DNA from: Acanthaster planci
Lineage: Eukaryota > Echinodermata > Asteroidea > Valvatida > Acanthasteridae
Reading direction: 5' to 3'
Assembly (NCBI RefSeq): GCF_001949145.1
Contig: NW_019091406.1
Location: forward strand, 918,527 to 982,526
Length of the DNA: 64,000 nucleotides
Positions 57,399 through 64,000 of this stretch are shown here, piece by piece. Made by a program: the position numbers and the translations under genes. The notes beneath the pieces are model-generated. The model had not been told where the DNA came from and made no database searches. It saw only the letters and a list, made by a program, of their open reading frames with translations. Within the stretch, counting starts at the first letter, position 1. Each line of letters opens with the position of its first letter.

Positions 57399-57757
57399 TA
57401 GGCACATAATGAGCATCCTACAGATGCATTACAAGGCCAACAGGGGTTTACAAAGTGGTGCATAGTTAGTTTGAAACGTGAAATGCCCCACTGTTTCCAT
57501 AGTAGGGTATTACCTTTTGCTTTTTGAATATTAGAATAGGGGAACAGGTTGAGGAAACATATACAGATGCCTGAAGATTTTGTTATTGTGTATTGTGTGG
57601 AGTTTAGAGAAGTACAAAATATATGCACTTAGAAGAAAACCAATGAGAGCTTGTTGATTGAGGAAGCTGTTCTAAAGTCAGGTTGTTTTGTTCTTAATGT
57701 AAGCAGTTTGGAAATTGCATCTTTTCACTTTTCATACAATAGAAAGTCAGTCATTTG

Positions 57758-57763
57758 AATAAA
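57758..57763 (+). terminator. Candidate CPVL polyadenylation signal
   Basis: An AATAAA hexamer lies 360 bases after the CPVL stop in AT-rich sequence, a plausible 3' UTR length. No transcript evidence is available from the window. Confidence 0.45.
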
Positions 57764-59920
57764 TTATACATGAACAAGTGAGAGTACACTCCAGGCCCAA
57801 TAGGGTGTACCATGCTCAAAAACAGTTCTCAGCATACTGAGAAATGAACTCGGTAGAACAGCTGCGACAGGCACCCTGTGCCACATGTTACTTTGACTCT
57901 TAAATATTTTCCTGGCCGAGTAAAGTTTCCAGTTCAGAAGCTCACGGAAATTGGCACACTTGTTTTTTAAACCAGATCGTTAATTTTCCTGCCAGGCAGC
58001 ATAGGGCAAAAATGGGCCCTCCTCATTGAAAGCGGGACCATCTGACCAGTCTTTTCTTTCAAAGCCATCAGTTAGGCTCTTCTGTTAATTCTTGTAAACG
58101 CCAACATTGCCTTTCCATGATAATCAACCATCTTCAAAAAAGGAAAGCTAAGCAATATGTTGTTCCAGTGATGTTTGTAAGTAGACTCACTTAGCTAGTA
58201 TATGTATTTAGAATACCGGTACCTTAGTACAAGGGTGAGATTGATGAATAATGAAATAGCCACAAAATAACTAAAGGTTTTGAGGGCCCCCAGCTGGAGT
58301 CTATGATATTTGTTTTTTTTCCTGAGAGCACTCTTATAGCCTAACTTTTCTATCAGCATTTGTGACCCGCTCTGTCAAAATGAGTCCTGTGTCACCAGAG
58401 CCACATTTTGAGTTTTCATTTGTATTAGAAGGAGCAAATTGAGTTTTTTGTTTTGATGTATCACTCAGTTTGGCATCCTGATGAAAGTGGATACTCCATG
58501 ATGAAAAATGCTGTGGGTTGCTAATGATTTACACGTACAAAATTATTCTAAAGGACTTTTTACTCCAAAGTGGCTCTGGCAACTTAAAACTCATTTTCAC
58601 AGAGTGGGTCACATTTACATATAAGATTTTTTAAGATTTCCAGATTTTTATAAAGATTGTTTGAAAAATCATGAAATCAGGAAGATCTTGATGCAAAAAT
58701 CCTGACATCAAGAAAAATCCTGACAAATCTCACCCGTCAGCATGACTTTGATTTTAAAAACAATTTACAATGTACATGTAGTAACTTGAGGCCTCTTTCT
58801 ATTTACTGTAAATACCAAGTTGTAACCATTTCTTGGCATTTTGGGGATTGTTTCAGTGTTTTGGTAAATCTCTGAAAGATATATTATTGACATAATAATT
58901 AAAAGTTAATAGTTGCGTCATTCTGCTTTGCACAAGGTCTAAAAATACTTTAAATCTAAGGTCAACACTGCTTTTTATTTCCAAACCGTTTCTTTGTTTG
59001 TTTTTTTAATCACCCTGAAAATCACTCCTATGTAATTTCCCCAACCAAAGTCTCGGACGCTTTAATTCACCCCTTATAAGGATTCCTACATGTACTAACT
59101 TTTAACGCCACTTGAACTGCCAGATGTTGTAGAGATGCAATGCAACCCTGGAAAATTTCTTAAGCACTGCTATTATCAGACTGAATACAACACGATACCA
59201 CAAATACACTACATGTGCCACATTTGCCGGCCATATTTCAGGGGTGCTACATGTATTTCTCATCCGTAAGTTCCACAGATATGACCTGTTTTGCCTGAAA
59301 CAATCTGACAATTGTAAGAGATAATGTGTTAGGCCTCCAAGTACCACTGAATTGCTGACGAGCTGAGTTGACCGCCTGCTTCTTTATTCAGAGTCCCCGG
59401 TGGCATGTATTAAATAGGGAACGGCGAGCATCGACCAGGTTAATGCCAATGGTGTCAGCCCCACGGGAAGTCACTAGACGGGCAAGGAAGTGCTCCTTTT
59501 CATTGATGCACAAACCCATAACATATTACAATACCACTCGACCATTTACGCCTCCCTTACCTACAGTATTACTGCCCTCCCCCCAATGACAAGGCAATAG
59601 AGTTGGTTGAGACATTGGAACTGACCACTGTATCTACTGTCCACTTTCTCTCACTCGATGCACAAAATCCACTGATTTCATTGGCATTGGTAACCCACAA
59701 ATACCACATAGTTACATTTTATAACTTCTTTATTCACTCTTTCACACAGATTTTTTTGTAAACATGATTTTAAGTATCCAGAGACCAGTTGTGTAAGATA
59801 AATTTGAGAACTACCTAGAAGATCAACTTATGCCAAAGTCTGACATATTTATGACTTTGAAATGAATCCTGACTGGGAATGCTGTTGCTGTGTTATATGA
59901 TTCGGGCAAGTTCTATCAGG
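57764..59920. other. Intergenic region between CPVL and GARS1
   Basis: Convergent 3' ends. No supported coding sequence; low-complexity AT-rich DNA up to repeat family B. Confidence 0.6.
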
Positions 59921-60384
59921 GGTGCATTAACCACTCGGCACCGGGATTCCTGGTACCGGAGACATTGACCGTATATTCCTGGCTGGAGTACCCGAAATCA
60001 GAGCTAACGAACTGGGCCTTGTAACAAAATACCGAACTCGTAACAAAAGACCGAGCTGCTGGGACTAGCCAATCAAGGTTCATATGCTGTCAACACAGAG
60101 TGCTGGCAATAGCGGAGGTAATCCGTCATTATTTTGAAACAATACCACTGTTTGTCACTGCCAGCACCAGCAGATTATCAGCGGGGACAAAAGCCTTCCA
60201 GCATTCCAGCGATGCACGATACCATACCACTGCACGCTCATGGAATCTGGCTGCATTAGTAAAGACAACACAGCCATCCAGCAACGCACTGGGCCAACAC
60301 CGCACAATGGGGGCTCTTTACTTGGTATCAGGTGTGGCTGTATTAATCGGGCATAAATGGAGGTTGCCTGTCAGATTAGACTAG
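59921..60384 (+). repeat. Dispersed repeat family B, copy 2
   Basis: Related to 2486-2933. It is preceded at 59883-59910 by a fragment resembling the inner arm of MITE family A (CTGTTGCTG, then GATTCGGGCAAG). Confidence 0.78.
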
Positions 60385-60594
60385 TTTTAGTTTTACTGGA
60401 TGAACAAATTATTTCAGTGCTTTGCAAATTTCTTTTTTTCCGTGTTTTATCCTGCAACAGTTGCTAACTTAGAGGATCTCAAATTTGAATTCACAAGTAT
60501 ATGTTCAAAAACAAAAATTGAAAAAAGAAGAAGATATTTTCAAATGTATTACTTGCAACGGACTTGAAGGTGAGCATGTCATGAGCATCATCCT

Positions 60595-60708
60595 TTATTG
60601 GCCAGATGTGCTTTCCTGTCCCTCAAAGCTGGGGTACTTCTGCAGAACGTCCAGCCACGTTATCTTACCGTTTGACAAATCGCTCACAATTGTGGGCAAC
60701 TCATCCAC
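60595..60708 (-). CDS. GARS1: GARS1 terminal exon
   Basis: Encodes [20 protein letters not shown] and [13 protein letters not shown] then TAA. The stop sits inside the string CCAATAAAGG, so it overlaps an AATAAA hexamer. That is probably too early to serve as the poly(A) signal. Confidence 0.93.
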   Translation of the reverse strand: MDELPTIVSDLSNGKITWLDVLQKYPSFEGQESTSGQ

Positions 60709-63700
60709 CTGAAAGTGAGATGCGAATCCAAATAATGGAGTTTATCGTGCATGCAAATTTGTGACAATTCATATTTTACCATGCCAGCTATTCAGTAATT
60801 CTTAAGAGCAAAATCTTTTTGTTTTAACCAAATGTTAGAGCTAACCAAACTGAGCACAGGTGTGTTTAAAGACTAGTCAAGGAAAATTTCACTGTGGAAT
60901 TATTTGACAAGGCCTAAGTTGTGCATGCAGGATCTGCTCATGCCTAAACCAGACTGATTTCCTTATCAAGTCCATCAGATGGCCACTTTCAGAAGGTGGG
61001 TGCTGAAATATCCGTGCATGATAGGCAATAAGGTACATGTACGTCAAGTGAGTATCACCACCAAGTCTTATGTTCAAAAGTATCAAGAAGGTTAACAGTT
61101 ACCAAACAGGATAGGGGAAAAAAATTCGGCCCTGATTTGCCACTCACCGGGGCGCGTATTTGCTTCATGGTGTCCCGTTCCCGCAGTGTTGCCGTGTGGG
61201 GCTCCTTCAAGGAATCAAAGTCCACCGTTATCCCGAACGGGATAGCGATTTCGTCCGTCCGGGCGTAACGTCTCCCGATAGAGCCAGAGCTGCTGTCCAC
61301 CTTGTGGGAGATGTTGGCGTCAGACAAGGCCTTGGCTGCAATTGGTCAAATGTGGAGACAAATTTAAAAAGAAGAACGCACCAAAAGCACGCAACCGGGG
61401 GGATTTATTAAACAAATGGACAAACCAGAACATCTCAAGTTGTTCAATGTCAGTTCACTGTGAGCTGAACAGAAGTGATGGCACTGATGGGGGGGGGCTA
61501 CACTGTATGGCCCGTGGAGCAGAAACGGTTCCGTCACGCATGTCATCCAATTACATTTTTCTGTCAGTCATCTCAATCTGAGACACACAAATGCTGCAAA
61601 CTGAAACGTAACAGGAGGGTCAAACAGCTCGGTTGGTTTGCACTCACACAAGTCCTTCACCAGTGGCTCAAACTCCTTGTTGCTGCTGAGAGGTAACACG
61701 GAGCACTTGTAGGGAGCAACGATGGCTGGCAAGGTGAAATACTAGAGACAGAAGGAGAGTCATAACACACTCAGTAGCTGCCACGGAGTACTCGACCATA
61801 TTGATTTAATCCCATTAAATCTGCTAGGAGTGATACGTGTCTTTCTTAAAGAGTTTGGTCAGGATGAGGCTGAGACTTCCACTTCGACACTTGACACTAA
61901 AGTCTTTAAGGTAACATAATCAATTACAAAGTTTAAAGGTTAAAGGTTAATGCTACAGGCGGCTCAGACCCAATAAGACAAATAATAAAATGAAAATCTA
62001 TTCAAGCAAAGGAAGTCCACTTTTAATAACCAAAACTCAGATTAATCAGGAGTGATGCAAAAACGAGACAATAGAGGGATCCCAATACGACGCTTTTAGC
62101 GTCGATCTGCGCACTTCCGCATTTGAAAACGAGGCTGTATGTGTCAGCTTCAATTCTTAATACGATCAGACGATTGAAAGTAAGGAGTCAAGACACAAAA
62201 TACATAAAGGTATGCTAAATTCAGACTTTTCAGGCTGCAAGTTTTTGAGGAAGAGTCTTTCAAGATGACTCGACACGTAAAATCAAAAGAAAAAATAACG
62301 ACAATTGACCGCGAACTAACGTACCAGCGATGGTCGCGTATCTTATGCAGTGGGCGTGGTTTAAACTGAAGTGGCGTCACACTTACGAACCGGATACTCC
62401 ATGTACTGTGTGGACTCCGCGGGCGCGCGCGACGAAGTTCAACACAGAGAGCCTCGGTTTCGATGCAGATGTGCGCAGACGGCGCCAATATGAAATCCCT
62501 CTATTCACCTCAGAAGGACCAACAAACTGATCCAGATCCCAAGTGATTAAAACTCACACTCCCATACAGACAAGAGGAGATTCTGAACAACTACTTCACA
62601 GCGACTGTACTTGAGCACGTTTCATGCCGCCCCTTAACAAGGTCACATCACTGGTCTCTCTTTCCAAGCATCTATTACTAAAATTGCTGGCCATCTTACC
62701 GTTCTCTGTTCATCTCCTTCCCTGACTTTGAAGTTGTGCTCCAGGATGGAGTACAAGATTCGGCCCACTCCAAATGAGGGCTCGATGACAGATGGCTTGA
62801 TCTCCTCAACTGATGGAAAAGAGAATTGAGATGGGCGAGGGTGTGATGGTACCACTCATTATTTGCAACAAGAAATTCATTTCTTTATTGTGCCAAATCT
62901 CCAGGAAGTTCCCACTGATAACTTCCATTCATTTTGACATTAATGTCATAATGGGGCAATCATTCTCATTTTAAATGACCATCTTTCCAAGATAATCAAA
63001 AAATTTACTCTTTCAACAAAGATGCTGAATGTGCAAGGACCTGCACACATGAAACCCTAAAATTAAAGAAATTTCCGTCACAACAAAGCCTCACGTAGAC
63101 TAGAATTCAAACTTCCCAGACGTACTCAGAATGGGACGTCTTTACATGCATACCACGTGTCAATAAAACTGGGCATGGAATAGCCACATTTTGGGGAGGG
63201 GGCAAAATCTCTCTCCTGCCTGGAGGTCGGGAAAAAATCCTGGCTCTGCTGATGGGATCTGGTCGCATATTATAAGAACCAACAATAACCTTAACCGTGT
63301 TAACATACCATGCAGTGTCTTTTGGTATCTCTTGATGGTTACCATGTCGGGCTTCAGGCTGAACGACTTGCCATCCACTTGTACTTCTGCTTCACTATCC
63401 AACAGCAAGACACAAATCAGACACCGACTGACTCAGAAAACTTAAAAAGGGCCAACCGAGGCAATGATACATTGTACATCAAACTGGAAAATCTTTTACC
63501 TTGGAAGTTTTTTATCAAGTTTTTCCTAGTAGTACAAAGCAAACAGTTTGGGGGATGTGAGCCACGTTTAGTTTTCAAATGAGGAAATACTAAATACATA
63601 TTTTTTGGTGATGATTGGGCATGATTATCATTTTTGCAGCTTTTGACAAAGAGTCACTTTTTTTAAGACGTAACTGGTCTAGGTTTCGCTAAAATGCCTC

Positions 63701-63952
63701 CATCGAGCCTGCAGTATGTGTGTGCACTTACACAGCAATGTAATATTAGCTCTTCCACAAACGCTGGTTCCTACTGGACTCTCAGCCACATTGCATGCAA
63801 GTAACTCACCTCTTCTCCTTGAGGGCCAGCTCAAACTCCACGACCTGATCCTCCGACATGCTCGCCAGGTGCTCCATGATCGCCTTGGCATCCTTCTTGA
63901 AGGCTTTACCCACAATGCCCTTCTGTGGGACCACCTCGATGACGTCAACAGT
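60595..63952 (-). CDS. GARS1: Glycyl-tRNA synthetase, 3' half (six exons, partial)
   Basis: This is the C-terminal part of the class II glycyl-tRNA synthetase, which charges tRNA-Gly in cytosol and mitochondria. In transcript order the exons are 63952-63810, 63394-63309, 62809-62700, 61741-61648, 61335-61148 and 60708-60595, all with consistent phases. Recognisable blocks are [15 protein letters not shown], the class II motif 3 ([14 protein letters not shown] with VREGDEQRT), and the HGTP anticodon-binding domain ([48 protein letters not shown]). The protein ends QESTSGQ. The 5' exons lie beyond 64000. The gene converges on CPVL with about 3.2 kb between stop codons. Confidence 0.95.
61148..61335 (-). 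CDS. GARS1: GARS1 internal exon, anticodon-binding domain
   Basis: Encodes [30 protein letters not shown] and [17 protein letters not shown]. Acceptor GCAG, donor GTGAGT, phase 0. Confidence 0.95.
61648..61741 (-). CDS. GARS1: GARS1 internal exon, start of anticodon-binding domain
   Basis: Encodes [20 protein letters not shown] and [11 protein letters not shown]. Acceptor CTAG, donor GTGAGT. Confidence 0.92.
62071..62504. mobile_element. TIR element in a GARS1 intron
   Basis: About 434 bp. Ends are ATAGAGGGATCCCAATACG and, inverted, ATAGAGGGATTTCATATTGG, followed by matching CTGCGCAC blocks and GAGGCT blocks. The interior has a CG-rich run (CGCGGGCGCGCGCGACG). No coding capacity. Confidence 0.8.
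62700..62809 (-). CDS. GARS1: GARS1 internal exon with class II motif 3
   Basis: Encodes [20 protein letters not shown] and [13 protein letters not shown]. The Arg of FGVGR is the ATP-binding motif 3 arginine. Confidence 0.94.
63309..63394 (-). CDS. GARS1: GARS1 internal exon
   Basis: Encodes [14 protein letters not shown] and [12 protein letters not shown], the segment just before motif 3 in GlyRS. Acceptor ATAG, donor GTATGT. Confidence 0.9.
63810..63952 (-). CDS. GARS1: GARS1 exon with the GKAFKKDAK segment
   Basis: Encodes [15 protein letters not shown] through ELALKEK plus two bases, with donor GTGAGT read below 63810. The 5' border at 63952 assumes the acceptor CACAAG. The frame stays open to the window edge, so the border is not certain. 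Confidence 0.82.
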
Positions 63953-64000
63953 CTTGTGGAGGTTAGAGGTTAAGGCAAGACTGGTCTTTGGGCTAGCAAG

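Larger units (their letters stand above)
53755..56716. other. CPVL intron 11
   Basis: The first 550 bp are rich in GAGTA/AGTACT motifs like those of the hAT-like element, perhaps a decayed relative. The tRNA-like SINE heads lie near its 3' end. The middle is AT-rich and uninformative. Confidence 0.5.

Noticed and set aside
56257-56459. Functional tRNA genes
   Set aside because: A- and B-box-like motifs are present, but the acceptor and anticodon stems do not pair convincingly. SINE heads are the better reading.

Overview
The window is animal nuclear DNA. Its genes are split by GT-AG introns, it is rich in MITE-like repeats and ACATGT-type simple sequence, and it contains two recognisable metazoan housekeeping-type genes. 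A dispersed repeat near 38.9-39.1 kb, the intron sizes and the expanded secreted C-type lectins suggest a non-vertebrate deuterostome. An echinoderm such as a sea star is my best guess; amphioxus or a hemichordate cannot be excluded from sequence alone. Assembly defects are one N at 16359 and a 597-base gap at 49866-50462, which falls inside an intron.

Layout. A serine carboxypeptidase gene of the CPVL type runs on the plus strand from 285 to 57398. I could join 13 coding exons in frame into a 480-residue protein with an intact Ser-Asp-His triad. Its third intron (1769-48914) is about 47 kb long. On the opposite strand of that intron lies a tandem array of small secreted lectin genes, each with one uninterrupted coding exon: signal peptide, C-type lectin domain (CTLD), then an eight-cysteine PAN/apple-like domain. 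I count nine intact copies (249-274 residues), five full-length or half-length pseudogenes and one 3' fragment, all in the same orientation. After CPVL there is about 3 kb of intergenic DNA, then the 3' half of a cytosolic/mitochondrial-type glycyl-tRNA synthetase gene (GARS1) on the minus strand, converging on CPVL. Its last six exons (60595-63952) are in the window.

The lectin array is the notable system. The copies differ mainly in the sugar-binding triad (EPN, QPN, QPD, QPS, RPN), in linker length and in accessory cysteines. They fall into at least two upstream-flank classes, one with a conserved TGATAA (GATA-type) element about 300 bp upstream and one with a TATA/CCAAT-like flank. Eight of nine intact copies also carry a conserved splice-donor-like site, YAG|GCAAG or CAG|GTAAG, a few bases after the stop codon. 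Birth and death of copies is visible in frameshifts, stops, truncations and MITE insertions.

Repeats make up most of the rest: a 59-bp TTAA-bounded hairpin element (five copies, two identical), several palindromic MITE families in pairs, a 1.06-kb hAT-like element with an 8-bp target duplication, a mariner-like MITE, tRNA-derived SINE heads and minisatellites. No bacterial-type operons, CRISPR arrays, rRNA or functional tRNA genes were seen.
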